Of a DNA stretch of 64,000 nt, positions 34,216-48,179 are shown piece after piece. The DNA is from Formicarius rufipectus. Taxonomy: Eukaryota; Chordata; Aves; Passeriformes; Formicariidae. A model generated the notes under the pieces. It had not been told where the DNA came from. It did no database searches and worked only from the letters and a program-made list of their open reading frames with translations. How positions within the stretch are numbered: position 1 is the first letter of the stretch; each line of letters begins with the position of its first letter. A program made the translations under genes and the position numbers. Location: positions 620,001-684,000 of the forward strand of contig VXAU01001865.1 in the NCBI GenBank assembly GCA_013399695.1, written 5' to 3'.

Positions 34216-37200
34216 CAATTCCTGAATGAGGATGTCACATTACATTTGGCCATCACAGACATATAAAGAGTTTGGGTTTCTTCACTGTTGCCACTTCTGG
34301 TTGTCTAAGAAATGTTTTGCCAAAACCTACCAATGTCAATTCAACTTTACTCAGTGGTACCAAAACACTGACATACATGTGGCAACGAAAGTAATAACTA
34401 AGGAACTCATCCCCTCCAAAATAAAATCATGTCTATCCTATGAGCTGCATTTCAACACTAGTCATATATAAATTACATTATTGACTGCATGAAATAAAAA
34501 GGAAGAAAGGCCAAAAAAAAAGCAACAGAAAGTCCATTATATGTTCCACAATAAAGCAAAGTTCTGGTATCTCTGATTCTGCTTACCTAAACAGTAGCAT
34601 CAGACTTTGGTTTGAATACTGACCCTTCTCCATGGAAACCAGCCCATATTTAAAAAACATCGCCCTTGAGTTTTGTTGCATAGTCTTCCTTGGATTCTAC
34701 TTTACTTACTCCCAGAACAACCCAGAGATGGTATTAACATACAACACAAAAATGAAATAGTCTGTAAGGCAAAGGAATGCCTCACACATCCTCTGAAACA
34801 ACCCCAGGTTATCAGGAAAACAAGGCATGCCCAAAGACTTAAAGGGTTACAATGCACCTTACAGTGCTCTCAGTTCTGCTACTTCACTCTTTTTTAAATA
34901 AGTTTTCTAGTCTGTCGAAGAGACTCCAGCCTTCCTAAACAACTAGAAATGGTTATTGGCATAAGCAGGACAAATTTCAACCTTTCTAGTTTTGAAAAAG
35001 GTGCAGGAGAGATGAAGAAAATTATTTGCAAAAGAAAGCAGCAGGTCCATCATGTATTTTTGGTTATGAACAAGTAGTTTTAGTAAGAAAACCTGACAGA
35101 ACAGAGTCAACAAGATGTAAAGAATACAGAAAACCAAAGCCTGGGAAGCCCATTTCATTCAAAGATCAAAAATACTTTTAAGGATAAAGACAAGAAAAAT
35201 GCAGTCAGAATAGTATTGTTAGCATACAGTCCAGGAAAGTCACCTCTTTGGTTATGTATTTTGAAACACAAAATGCCAAACACTGAGGCAATGGTTCCTC
35301 AGTGGTACTCTAGAGACCTGGACAGCTCTCTAATGAACTAATGTATTGAGTAAGAAGGCTTGAAAAATGTGAATTTTACTCAATCAATTACTTAGTACCA
35401 TAATATTTATCAGCTACTCACTGCCAAATTATGAACGACAGCATGACACTTCAAATTTAAGAGCAGGTCTGGTTTTGCAGCCATTATTACTAACTGTATA
35501 AACACAAGAAGTGATTTATCAAGACAGAGATTTTAAAAAAAAAAGAAAAACAAACCCACAAAAACCAGATACACTCAGAGTACATCCAGCTACAGAGAAA
35601 GAGGAAAAAATTTTGTAATAGAACAGGCAACAGACAAAAATGAAGACAGTATAAATAAAAGCTGACACTAATAATTACTATAAAATAATTGTACAGTATA
35701 AAATTAGAATTTATTACAATCTCAGTGGGAGCACAAAATGTTTATGAAATGATTAATGATTTAAAAATTACTAAAATTACATTTATACAAGAAATTACTA
35801 TTAAATTCATGGCAACAAATATCACTTGGTACAGAGAGGGTACTGTATCAGAAAACAATAAGTTGTGCTGAAAATATGCAGGATTTTATCTCACTGCCAA
35901 CGAATATTTCAGGAAGACAAAAATCACAGGGCATTGCAGAATACCAGAAAAAAATTCCCCAGTTCTAGCAAAACTTATTTTTTTTTTCCTTTTTTAACAT
36001 CTATTGAGAGTGTGCTCCCCTTGGCTCATTTACCTCTGTAACTTCCAAAATACTTTGTTGCCTGATTTTCCAACAGGAAACTTTGAGCATTACTCAGCTG
36101 AGAGACATCAATCATGCTGACTGTTCTGAGAGCACACAGGCTGGTTCTGTGTTATCTAACAGCATAGTTCCTGTGCAGCAATGAAAACGGGAAGTCTAAA
36201 CAATGACTGACACACACAAACACAGCATTGAATATATTCATTGGTCAAATAATCCTAGAAGACTGGGACAAGGAAATAAGCACCTAAAAGCCCAGGAGCT
36301 TATGCGTTTAGACATTTCGTAATGCCAAAAATGATATCTGCATTTTGGTAATTTTCAGAGTTAGAGGGCTGTTGGTTTGGCATTAGGAGAAAAAATCTGC
36401 ATGAGGTGCAATTGGCAAATAGGTTCTCAAAGAAATTGTTTGTTGCTAAACAGGACCCCGATTCCCGGCAATACACAGGAACTTCAGTTCTCTGTTCCCA
36501 CACGTAACACAAACTCCCTTTTACTAATCATCATACCAGTGTCATTCATATTTAAAACTGGTGCACAAGGAAGAATCACACTCCTCATATTTTCAAGGGC
36601 ACGTGGGTTTCAGAGAGGATGACAACAAAACCACTGTTCTGTACTGCCACATCCGTACTGGTGACTTGCAGACCAACAGTGCCCAGGTTCATTAATCACT
36701 CAGATTCACTCAACTGCACAGTGCCATAAAAGAGCAAGATATTGTGCTTGGAATCAACAATTAACGGCATTGACAAGTGAAACATTTTTGAGCTGTCTCT
36801 TCACAAAATCAACTCTCAGCATGTTAAGTATTCCTATTACTGTTGCTGTAAAATTTGGTCAACAGAAAAATGTCACAGCAGAGAGAGAAAAGAGGATACT
36901 CTTCGAATAAAACCTCAGCCATCCTGACACAACAGAGCCCACCAAAATGATGTACCTGTGTGCTTGAGGGTCTTTCCAGACTGCATCTTAGATCAGTTGA
37001 TAGAAGAGGCAATTTATATTTGTACCTGCTAGGCTCAAGAGGAAAGATCAGCACTACACATTGTCATCTTAAGAATAGGTAAGAAGGCATATTTCTGGGC
37101 AAAAAAAAAGGCTGCTCTATCACTATGACCACTGCTGGGCTGCAGGTTTTAGCAGTTCTGTACCACCTCTGGAGTGTGCTGCCAAGGTAATCTGCCTTTG

Positions 37201-40200
37201 TGTGTTTTCCAGGACATCTACCTCTATACCTTCTCCAACAGCACGTGTTCCCACATTTCCTCTTTCTGCATGCCATAGACTTGCAACTACCAAGGAACAC
37301 TGAAAAAAAAAATAAATTGTCCTTTTTCTTTATTGCTTCCTGTCTTTTGGGGAATACCTTTAATAGCTATTCCAAGTGAAGTCATAGGAGACATTAGGTT
37401 TAAGGGAATAGCAAAAATGGATAACTACCAAGAATACCTACTCTTCTACAGTGCCACAACAAAGAAAGAAGAAAATCTCCTTGTGTGCTCCTTCTAGTCC
37501 TTGTGTCTCAATGCAGCCAAAGGATATATGGGCCAATGAAAGTCACAGCTCACCAAGCAGACAAATAGTGCTGCTATTGACGAGCCGCTGGGACTAGTCC
37601 AAACCTTATTTTAAACCAGGAACAGTTTTACCTCCCACTAGCTTCCAAAAACAGCACACAATTTGTTTTGTAGATGAACTTTAAGTTAAAAGCAAAAACA
37701 TATTGCTTTAGACTTGAAAACCCACACAGCAAGCTAACAGTGGCTCAGGTATAAAATTATCTGAAAGCCTAAACACTAGATTATTTTTTTTATGTCCGTG
37801 TTTTAGAAATACTGGTGACTTTTTTCTCCTTTGAATGCATGTACTCATATTTTCATTGTTTTTATTTTGCATTATGTCTAAGGAGTCTGCTCAAGTGCTT
37901 TTTGGTACTTTAGAGTATACTTTTTTTTCCTTCAGCATCTTTCCTCTGTATTTTGCCCACTACTGTCAGTGAATGCTTTTAAAATAAACCAACCATTTAA
38001 AACTAGAAATTCTTTGTTCTTTCCCCGTGGGCAGTCAGCCAAGATTCAAGATTTTGAGAGGGGGAAATGACTTGGCAAGACTTGTGAAGAAAATTAAAGC
38101 AAGCAGATATCAATAGAGACAGTATGTTATACTTGCTGAAGTTCCCCTCCTCCCACTGGGTCCATCTGGGCCCCCAAAACATTTCTATATCTCTGTATCA
38201 GCCTCTTGTGGGGGGCAGGGCAGGGGGAAATAAGTTTTCTCAACTTCATTTCCCCTGCGACATCTTATTTTCTCTTTATGCATTATTGAGGCCATTCAGG
38301 TCACAGTAGGACCTTTGCTCCTAAGAATCGGTCATGACAGAGCATGACCCTGGCTTCTCATTTTCCAGAAAAAAAATGCCACAATTTTTAAAGTGCAGTT
38401 GAACACTAGGCTATGACAAGTACTTCCTTGAAAATTCCTAACCAGTACCTCTACTCTCTTGTGAAATTTCACAACTGTCTTTGTATCACGCTTTCCAAAA
38501 CCCTTGGGACTTCTAAACTTCCTTCCGAGATGATAACGTTTAGCTAATTTGAACTAGTTTTAGAGAGAACCAAGCCTGCAGGATGATGTATATAGACTAC
38601 TGATAAGGGAGTGATTTTCACTGAGCATTTTAAAGAGACCTAAAAGGAAGGCAGGTGTCATTAAAGAGAAATAAGAGGGGAGGAGAAGGGGGAGACAACT
38701 AACAAAGTGACAGCTGCAATGGGGGAGCGATTGCCACTGCTCATACATGGTCACAACAGTGCAGCATCCACACAAACATGATTCCAGCAACAAAAAGGGG
38801 CTTTTAACCACTAGGGAGAGAGTAATTTAACTTGCCTGGTTTTCTTTCAAGAAACCTGCAGAATTCAAACTGAGTATGAATTTGTCAACCAAAATTATGT
38901 CTCTATGGCAACACTTCAAAACAGACCAGGCTTTGCATTCACACTCCTTCCCAGGAGGTTGATCCAGTCGAAGATTTTAGAAAAATTAACACTGAAGGAA
39001 ATGTTAAAGACAGATAAACTCTTTTCTTCCACATCTTTGATTATTTCTAGATTGACATGCCAGTTCACCTTAGCATACTAAGTGGTTATGACAGACATTA
39101 GCTAACCGTAACATCACCATGGTGTGCACTGCAAAATATTATGTTCTTAAACTTAAGTAGAAGGTATATAGAAATTTAACTGCATTACTTATTTTGGCAT
39201 AGCCTTTTATTTCTTCAATATTACTGAAGAAACCAATTTCAATGGAATAAGTTTTAAGTCCTGCTGTCTAGGCCTCTAGTCCCGGCAAGTAGCCACTCAG
39301 TTCTGAGCAATCCAACATTAATCTTTTAAATTACATAGGCAAATACTAATATGCATAGTTTTTGAAAAGTTAACAATGATAAAAGAAAACATACAAAACT
39401 ATTATTAATGCTCAGTTGAGCAAACCCCACCCAACTAATTGCACTAATTTTCAATCACAAGTGAAAGAAGTTGTCAAATAACAAATACTACATAAAGTAC
39501 ATTTTAGCAGTAAACTTGTACCAGGACAAGTTCATTTGATTGACTGAACCTCACAGATTTTTGGCAGCTACCGGAAAATGGCTATTTTTGATACTTACTA
39601 GTCTTCAGACATGTTGACTACACAACTGATGATTTAAGCTGACAGCATGCATTAATCTTACTCACAGTTTGGGCAAGATGCAAGAACTAGTGCCTTTTAC
39701 TATTCTTGGAAAACGTACAAGTGATCATGAACTTCAGGGGAAATACCTTACTTTTAGCAGTCAAATGACATCAAATCCCACAGCTAAACCCAATATCGGA
39801 TTAGCTAATGCCAATGCCTCCTCCAAGGAGATAATAGCAAAAGGAATCTCTAAAAACAGAGACTACAAAAGCTTTTTTTTTGCCTTCTTTTTTTTTTTTT
39901 AAAAAAAAAAGTAACTCTATTTCCAATTGTCAAAGCTTTAGGAAAAAGATCTATTTACTAGAACAAAGGAATTTCAGCATAATTGCTTAATTCTCTGGAG
40001 CTCCCAAGTACCTGAAATGAATTATTAAACAGTTCTATATTTTAAGACATAAAATAACAAAAAGAGGCCAGAATAGTTTAGGCTTTATACACATTGGTAT
40101 CTCCAGTCAAAACGGGAACAAAGACAACAATAAATTTTGCGTATTTGGTATAAAACTGCAATTGCTCCAACTGTGACCCTAGAACACGATGCTACTCACA

Positions 40201-41315
40201 ATCTAATATCATCTTCATATTGTCTCCTTTCTTTGAGATTCTCAGGAGAGTGAAACAGCAATTCATTACATTTGCTCCAAAACAGAACAAATTACATGCT
40301 TAACTAAGATGTTCAGAATGCTCATATTCTGAAGCCACTCTTTAAAAAAGTCTAAATTCCTACAAAGTTCACTTTTCACAGTGAAAACCCCACACACACA
40401 TCAATGCACCAACTCAGGGGGCAAAATGACAACCAGAAAAACCCCAAAACAACAGCAACAAAAAAGACCTAGTTAACCTGATCTGAACTGCCCAAAGGAA
40501 ACTCTACATCATGTCATAGCACAGAACAAAAATTCCCTCTGATTGTTTTGTGGCACACAAACACAGAAATTACACTGCACTCTAGCTGTCAGCATCTTTT
40601 AGGTGACAAGAGACATAAAAGAGAATTTAGAGAACGCTACCGCGTTAGGCTAGGGAACTGAACAGGTAGCTAATTAATAATGAATGACAACAGAGCTACA
40701 GAAATGAGGTAGACATAATAGTACGTTATAAACATTTACAAATATAAACTTAATGGAAGATTTAAAGTGCCGTTAAAACGTCACCAGATATTACACATAC
40801 AAGCAATTTTATTACATTGTAAGCAGGAAGCATTGTCGCACAACTCTAGCTGGCGGGAAGTTTCATATATCATAATCTCCTAAAACTTGATGTTTCAAAT
40901 CTTGCACATCTCATTCAACACTGCTTCTTCCTATTTCTTCAATATTACCTTAGAGACCAATTTCAGTGAAACATTTACCCGTTGGTTTGGGTTTGGTTTT
41001 TTTATGCAGACTTGTTAGTGCCCGAAGATCACTTAACCTGACATTATTAAGGATACTGCCTTTGCTTAAACATGAAACAAATACACCCCTCCGCGTAAGA
41101 TTCATCACATCCCAGTAACCAAGCTTTGCGCCTTTGCAAGTTGTGTCCTCACAGTACGAGACACCGATCCTGCAGCGTCACTGCAGTCATAGTTTAGGAC
41201 GGGAAGACGACTGCAAACGCTGAAGGAAACCAGGCAGCCCTTGTTTCCTCCCTCCCCATGCAAGGACACTGCACCACAGCCCTGGCACACGGGGTACCTC
41301 CGCATCACAACTCAC

Positions 41316-41356
41316 CGCTCCGAGTCCCGCCGGCGGGACGGCAGCCAGGGGGGAAC
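41316..41356 (-). other. CCDC126: CCDC126 first exon, truncated by gap
   Basis: On the minus strand a GC-rich segment runs out of the gap to CGGAGCG, followed by a strong donor GTGAGT (41310-41315). Position, strand and GC content fit the untranslated first exon of CCDC126, whose CpG promoter would fall in the gap and its right flank (to about 41665). Confidence 0.55.
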
Positions 41357-41512
41357 NNNNNNNNNNNNNNNNNNNNNNNNNNNNNNNNNNNNNNNNNNNN
41401 NNNNNNNNNNNNNNNNNNNNNNNNNNNNNNNNNNNNNNNNNNNNNNNNNNNNNNNNNNNNNNNNNNNNNNNNNNNNNNNNNNNNNNNNNNNNNNNNNNNN
41501 NNNNNNNNNNNN
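41357..41512. other. Assembly gap (156 N)
   Basis: A run of unresolved bases between a GC-rich segment and a TCCA microsatellite. Any reading frame that crosses it is meaningless. Confidence 0.99.
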
Positions 41513-41595
41513 TCCATCCATCCATCCATCCATCCATCCATCCATCCATCCATCCATCCATCCATCCATCCATCCATCCATCCATCCATCCATCC
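41513..41595 (+). repeat. (TCCA)n microsatellite
   Basis: About 20 perfect tandem TCCA units (GGAT family on the other strand), beginning directly at the gap edge. Its true length is unknown because it probably caused the gap. Confidence 0.97.
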
Positions 41596-41667
41596 CGCTG
41601 GGTTGCTGCGCTTGTCCGTGCGCTGCGGAGCAGAACACGCAGCGACGCGGGCCTGGCCAGCATCGCT

Positions 41668-42078
41668 CCTATGAGAAAACTGCTGGAGCTGGGCCTGTTT
41701 AGCCTTCGAGGAGAGAAGACTGAGAGGGCATCTCATCAATGCATGTAAACATGTCAAAGGCGGGTGCCAAGAGGATGGTGACAGGCTCTTCTCAGTGATG
41801 CTCAGTGACAGGACAAGGAGCAGTGGCCATAAACAAAAACACGAGACATTTCACCTCAACATTAGGAAGGAACTCTTTCATGCTGAGAGTGGCAGAGCAC
41901 TGGAATGGGCTGCCCAGGGAGGTCATGGAGTCTCCTTCTTTGGAGACATTACACACCCGCCTAGACGTGCTCCTGTGTCACCTGCTGTAGGTGACCCTAC
42001 CTTGGCAGGGGCATTGGACTAGATCTCCTGAAGTCACTTCCAATCCAAACTATTCCATAATTCTGTGATTCCATGACT
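41668..42078 (+). mobile_element. CR1 LINE 3' region
   Basis: The CR1 3' region is recognisable from GAGAAAACTGCTGGAGCTGG through [11 protein letters not shown] and EHWNGLPREVMESPSLETL-like blocks to the end, ATTCCATAATTCTGTGATTCC. It is a degraded, 5' truncated copy. Confidence 0.88.
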
Positions 42079-45000
42079 GTTCATGGCTGGGATGGTATAT
42101 AAACTCCCCCTACGATAAATGCATAAATAAAATCCATTTTGGGTGCATGACTGCTCTAGTGAGTTACCTGAGGCTCCTTGTGCAAGGTGGTGTTCAAAGG
42201 AAGGTGGAATCAGTTAAGCAAAGGTGAACATCAGGGCAAAGTAAAGAACATAAGGCACGTTCAGCAGGTGCAGAGTTGACAGCATTCAGGAGTATCTGCT
42301 GTTCACCCTAGCTCGAACCCTTAAGGATTGTGCCTAGCCAGACAAGCCACTGGTTACAAGTCAGAAGTTACAGGTGGGAGCAGGTGAAAGTTCTGTTTGT
42401 AACTTTGTATCCCCTATAAAATAAACACAGTAACAGCCCGTGTTGTCCCAGTGGCTTCCTAATCTCCCTCGGCTCCACCTCCCCACCAGTACCCCCACAC
42501 CTGCACTGCGCCATGCTGCACCTCTCCTTCCCTTCCAGTGGGCGACAGCGGCTATCCGGCTTCTCTATGGTTTCCAACCTTTATATTCTGAATATGTTAG
42601 AATCAGGAAAGATCAGCATTCAAAACTGTTGCTGTTCTAGAAGAAGAGTTATTGATACATCAGAATGGTCAGTGGCCTAGACCCAAGCAAATAGACAAAA
42701 CTGTTGGCAGGTGGTATCATGCCAGCTAGTGAATCAGGTGCATATAGAACTTTTCTTACATCAATTAGTTCATAGTCACTTATTTCAGAATCTTGCAAAA
42801 CATGTTGTGGTAAAGTTGATTGGTGGTGTTTTTTTTTCTCTTGTTGGTCTGGAAAAACTTGGTGTTCAACTTAGAGTTAATTTAAATTTGAAAAAATTAG
42901 GCAATTGTGGAACTGAATAGAAGGCTGTATTCCCACAGAGAACTCAGAAAAGGCTGCTTTAAATAAATTATATATTTGTTTGATTCTGCAATCCATACCA
43001 CAGATAAAAGTATTTTTCTAACTTGTACAATGTTAAATGAGGACAAAAAAATAAAAACTGAATTGTTTGGTAAGTCTTTGCGTGACCAGTTTGACTGCAT
43101 ATTGTGCAGCACCAACAAAATTGTTGCTAGAAGTAGTCTCTAAAACAGAATCACTTCATTAGTTTTTGTGGGTATTTTCTCATGAAGATTTCCTCTTGAA
43201 AATATCAAAACCAGATGATCTGAAATGGACTTCAGGTTACAAATGTACTGCAGCTATTTACCATCATTTATTACTCCATTGTTTGCTCAGTGATTAATCC
43301 TTTATTTTCACAGACATGCAGTGAACAGCTGTAATGTCTTTGCAAACATAATTTATATGGTATTTAGAGTTTACTAGGGAGAGAAAGGGAAATCTGTCAA
43401 TAATGTAATAGTAGGAAGATTTCCTTGTGTAGATCACAAAATTGTATTAAGAAATCTGTCTCAACTATAAATGTACCCTCTGTTGACAGGAACTCTCAAC
43501 TGTTAATAACTTCTTAATTCCTATTGGTTAAAGGCCTCAGGTGTCTGGTCATTGTCCATGAACATGAATCTCACAATATCCAGGTGAGACTTTTTCCCCT
43601 TATCTGAGATGTGTGGTAAAAACTATATGACAAAACAATATCAAGCACCATGTTTCCCCTCAGTGACAGATGAAAATCAAAACTTAATAGTGTCTACATG
43701 GTTCTTATATTTGCGGGTAAAAATATTCTTGGCATCATTTCAAGCGACAGATAAAAGTTCAGGAAGCAGCAGTGAAAACTTGGTATATTGCAATGTTCTG
43801 TATTATTTTTCTAAGTGGTTGTAACTGCAATATTATTTCTTTCCTTTCATGCCATTCATTATCTGTAGACTGTTCTCCTGACAAGAATTTGCATACTTAT
43901 TGCTCTGTCCTTTCCAAATATGTATTAAGAATTTCCTCTCATGATATGTTTAAATTGCTAAATGGTAAAGGCTTGCAAACAGCAGACTGTTGTTCAATAT
44001 GCTCTGTGATTAGCCTATCTTCTGCCTTCTTACTTAACCACTGGTCTTACTGCCACTCTTATTTTTCCCACTTCCTCATCTCTTATCAGTTGTTTATACT
44101 GTTTCACTTTAGGGAATGGGTCTGATCTGGGCTTATCTTTCCACCTAAAATGCATTTTTTGCCCAAGTTGTGAATACTCTATACTGACTACGGCGTTAAA
44201 GCTAACAGTATATTACTACTGCTTTAAAAATCTCCATAAGGCATGCTTGAAGTACATGTAATTATGCCATGTTAGTGTATCCTTTAGGCCATCTCTAGCT
44301 TTTTTCTGTGATTAAACTATCTCCTATTTGGCAGAGAGGTTTCCAAAGATGCAGATCAACTTTGTACTCTTACTAACTAATAAGAAGTGAAAGCTGAAAT
44401 GTAATACCAGATAATTATTGTCTCTGCACTCCAGGAAGCTATGATGAAGTTATTGTAGAGAACAATGCAGAGAGAAGAGTTACGGAAAAAATTATGAAGA
44501 CAGCTTGCAGTCTTCAATTTAAAATATAAACTTAATTAGACGTTTTAAAAACAGGTATTTGTATCAGTGACTGCCGTTTTTATTTTAGGTTTAATTGCCA
44601 GAACATTTTAGGATAATAGGAATGCAAAAAATCTGCTGACATAATGCAAATATCTTGAATGTCTGCATTAGTATTAGTCTAACTCTGAGGAACTGCAATC
44701 ACAATGTATACTGTAGCTAGATCTTATATATGTACAAGTTAAAAAGCATATTCCTGTCCTATATTCCCCTGACCTTTCTGTCCCTCCCCTGCATGTTTGG
44801 GTTTGTTCTTTTTTAGTGAAACTATTATGTATTTTCAGTGGGTTCTTCATATTCTGTTTTTTTCAGTGAACTATCCTATGATAGAGGATTGATTAGTATT
44901 TCCATCTCAGAATTTAAGCATGACCATGTTCATTTGCTTTTGTTCCTGAAGTTAGAATATAGGCAGCATATGACTGGATCAGAATCAGATTATGTCAGAA

Positions 45001-46399
45001 CAGTATGAGATCTTGCAGTAGAATAAGTACTTTACAAATAAAGTTACACTTGACAAAGAACAAATCTATCTACTGAAGCTGAATGGAGTAATGCTGATAT
45101 AAAAGATAGATTATAACCAGGATTCAGAATGGCTGTCAGAAGGTGCTGGCAGGTGCAGTTCCAGCCTTCCCTTTGCAATAGAAGAAAGAAATAATCAACA
45201 TCATTTATGGTCCAGGTAGGAAGAAATATGAACCATTTCTGTAAAGATGAGCATATGTCAAGGCTTGTTAGAAACTCGAGCTGGTGACCACTGTTTACCA
45301 GTGTTAATGTGGCTTCTCCACTGGGACACAGCACCTGATGGAAATCTAATGCCAAAGGTTGGAGAAGCAACCAGTTCTGTGCACACTGCTGTTGTCCAAA
45401 GCCTCGGGGGTGTACTTTGTGTAGCAAAGGTGTCCGATTTCGAGGTAACCACCTCCTGCCTTTGAACCACCCTCTGAACACCTCATTCCTTTTTGGAAAT
45501 ATTCAAATGAGCATGCAGTTCGGCTGGTCACCCCTCGGGAACAGCCATGCTGAACTGGAGATAACCAGCCTCAGCCAGCACAGGAATTTGGACAGAACAG
45601 TTTCTCAACCATGAAGAGAAGCTCCTGCCCCTGAAGTAGCACAGGAAAGATGCAGAGCTGGGGCAGGAGCAGTGGCTCAATTTTCTTCTCTCACTGCTGG
45701 CAAGAGTCCAAGAAGGGCTCTGCAGCTACTGGCCATGTGTCTTCACCTGGCTTCCCAGCACTAATGGAACAAGTTTAGCTGTTTCATTATATTTGGAAAC
45801 TTTTACATCTAACGAACTACCTAGTTGGTCTTGGTGCCTGCAAGGTAAGAACTGCTGTAGCTGTTCATGTACAGTGGAGGAGAAAGCACCAAAACCACAC
45901 AGGATACTAGAACAGAGAAGCAGAAAGAATAAACCTTTCAGTTAGATCGTGGTTAAAATGCAGTTCTCAAGATTGCAAGTGAAAATTTAGGCCTTTGTTT
46001 CCTAGAAACGCTCAGTACCAGATCACATGACTTCACCTCCATGGGTGTACAATAAAATCAGCCCTCCAGCTCTGCATATTCAATATCCACTTGCCATAAC
46101 AAAACACCTCTGATAACGCGGACCCAAAGGCATTCACATGCTTTCACAAGCACATTTACACATTCTTCCCTGCAGTGTGAGAGCAGAACCCCAGCAAACA
46201 TGCCAGGAGAGGGGGGCAGATAAGGAGGCACAGGAGCAAGGCTGATTATTCTCCCCGCTCAGAGTGTGCAGTAGCTGCACCTGTAAAAGAGAGGAGCTGA
46301 ATTTTGTGCAGGGCAGTCCCCATGTTGCCCCAAAATGGGTTCTTTAACCAGGTGTGCAAGAGGCCAATCCACACACAGAGTAGTGTTTTGCGCAATAAA
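42079..46399. other. Region between CCDC126 and TRA2A promoters, no gene seen
   Basis: Mostly AT-rich DNA. A GC-richer stretch at about 45120-45620 is open in several frames on both strands (one of 145 codons, 45044-45481 minus), but without codon, splice or family support; it may be an old repeat. Confidence 0.45.
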
Positions 46400-46720
46400 A
46401 ACCCTATAATCCAGTGAGGTTATAGAGAGGTATGTTTATTCCAGGCCCGGGCGCATGGGGGATCGCTCCTCCAAAAACATGCGCACCTGTTTGAGTTATG
46501 AAAGGGTTTATACGCAAGTAAGTTATACATATTCATTTTTCTTTTACGCATAAACATTATTTCTTTTGAGAAGGTTGGGTTATTATAATGAGTCTCAGGA
46601 ACTGATTTCCATTTTCTCCGCCCCATGCTGCATCTTCTTGTGCATGCGCTGTTCTTCCTAGGAATTCAGGGCGAGGGTCCCTGGTGGTCTTTGGGGATTA
46701 AACAAGACATCTTCCTTGTC
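46400..46720 (-). mobile_element. Solo LTR, R/U5 portion recognisable
   Basis: The minus strand shows the LTR order TATA box (GCGTATAAACC, 46505-46515), then a GGAGGAGCGATCCCCCATGC block, then a poly(A) signal in GGAATAAACATACC (46429-46442). This arrangement is typical of avian endogenous retrovirus LTRs. No internal genes were seen. U3 continues to the right, possibly to about 47060; the boundaries are not fixed. Confidence 0.65.
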
Positions 46721-47079
46721 TGAACTCTTTACCTTTTGCTCAAAACTGATCTAAACCAGTCTTGTTGGCAACTGTAACTGGTCTAATTGGACTTACTTAT
46801 CTTGTCCTTTTGACATGTTTTCTGATTTATCACTGGGTATCCTGGCTGTTTTAATTGGTCTAAGAAGTTCTGGGCCTCTTGGCATGGCCCTTTCAAGGAC
46901 ACTGTGTGAGTCTTGTTACAGAGAATGTCATTCTATTAAGCAAATTCTAAAATAAGTATAAAAGCATAGAAAATAAACATTATACTAAGTCTTAGGTAAA
47001 TAAGCAAAAACAAAATGAGCATAAACAAAATAAGCATCATAAGTCCCAAGTGAAAGAAGCGTAGGCTTTCCCTTCCCCT

Positions 47080-47489
47080 TATCAGTAGAGGTGCTTGATG
47101 TATGTACAGTTCTGCACAGAAAGGGGTGCTCAGTGGCAAATCTACAAAGCCAGCACCATGTCTACCACAACTTTTCACTATTTATACGTTTTCTCAAACA
47201 AAGGCCTCAATGCTCATTTGCTACAAGTTACCTCATTCTCTTATCAATTGGTATTCTATCTAACGCTGTCTTGCTTCTCGTGCTAATTACTCCGCGTGCT
47301 CAGGCTTTCTCTTCTTTTGGGTCGATGGGTTTCCTGGGTTGGTGGTCGCAATCTCCCCCTGCTGGAATTACCCTTTCAGAAATCAGTCAGAGCTGATTTC
47401 AGCACAGTTGCTGAATTGTCTTTATCAGTTTCTTCGTTACCTCGGGGGTTCTACCAAATGTCCCCGTGGCCTGTAAATTCTGCATTCTT
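47080..47489 (-). mobile_element. LTR-like element, copy 1 of duplicated block
   Basis: The minus strand has a TATA box (CGTATAAATAG, 47177-47189) with U3-like sequence to its right, related to the LTR near 21170-21500. Positions 47169-47489 recur almost exactly at 47608-47928. Confidence 0.5.
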
Positions 47490-47607
47490 NGGCCGCGGCG
47501 GCGCCATTTTGCGGCGTTGCGGGAGGTGAGGGCGGGAGGCGGCGGCGCCGGTAATAGCGGCAGTAGCGGTAACAGGGGTAACGGCGGGGATAACAGTGGC
47601 CGTGGGN
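47490..47607. other. GC-rich insert bounded by single Ns
   Basis: A 116-base CpG-rich piece (with GCGGCGCCATTTTGCGGCG, a YY1-like promoter motif) lies between single N bases at 47490 and 47607, and between two copies of the same 321-base block. This looks like a misplaced contig end, plausibly part of the TRA2A CpG promoter that is missing at the N at 48227. Confidence 0.6.
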
Positions 47608-47928
47608 AACTTTTCACTATTTATACGTTTTCTCAAACAAAGGCCTCAATGCTCATTTGCTACAAGTTACCTCATTCTCTTATCAATTGGTATTCTATCT
47701 AACGCTGTCTTGCTTCTCGTGCTAATTACTCCGCGTGCTCAGGCTTTCTCTTCTTTTGGGTCGATGGGTTTCCTGGGTTGGTGGTCGCAATCTCCCCCTG
47801 CTGGAATTACCCTTTCAGAAATCAGTCAGAGCTGATTTCAGCACAGTTGCTGAATTGTCTTTATCAGTTTCTTCGTTACCTCGGGGTTTCTACCAAATGT
47901 CCCCGTGGCCTGTAAATTCTGCATTCTT
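47608..47928 (-). repeat. Duplicated 321-base block, copy 2
   Basis: It differs from 47169-47489 by one base (GGGGGTTC against GGGGTTTC) and continues past the point where copy 1 meets an N. Near identity, N boundaries and a tiny spacer point to a false assembly duplication rather than a biological tandem. Confidence 0.8.
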
Positions 47929-48179
47929 TCTGTCCTCTACCAATGGGTATCCCTCTCCCCAGGCTTTGTTAAGCTCTCCTTAGGTCTGAGATCATTCAAA
48001 CACGTCGAGCCCTAAGCCTTAGCACAACAACTCTACCGACGAGTCATTTGCCTTTCTAACACCAGGACACCACTTAGAGCTTGATTGTTAGCTGCCCACC
48101 TGCCCCACGGGTTAAACCCGCCTTGTTGCTGACTGGGCTGGAACGCATACAAAGTTTAATTACCGAAAGACATCCCTTC

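Larger units (their letters stand above)
31166..41315. other. CCDC126: CCDC126 intron 1
   Basis: About 10 kb of AT-rich intron with no supported exon. It holds an A-tract of about 20 at 33376-33396, another A/T run near 39888-39910, and two diverged copies of an unclassified repeat around 31990-32120 and 34075-34215. Confidence 0.5.

Noticed and set aside
41187..41757. Long frames on both strands around 41.2-41.75 kb
   Set aside because: They cross the 156-base gap and the TCCA array (reading PSIH or MDGW repeats), so their length is artificial.
45044..45481. 145-codon minus-strand frame
   Set aside because: The opposite strand and other phases are open too, there is no recognisable domain, and no promoter or splice context is seen.
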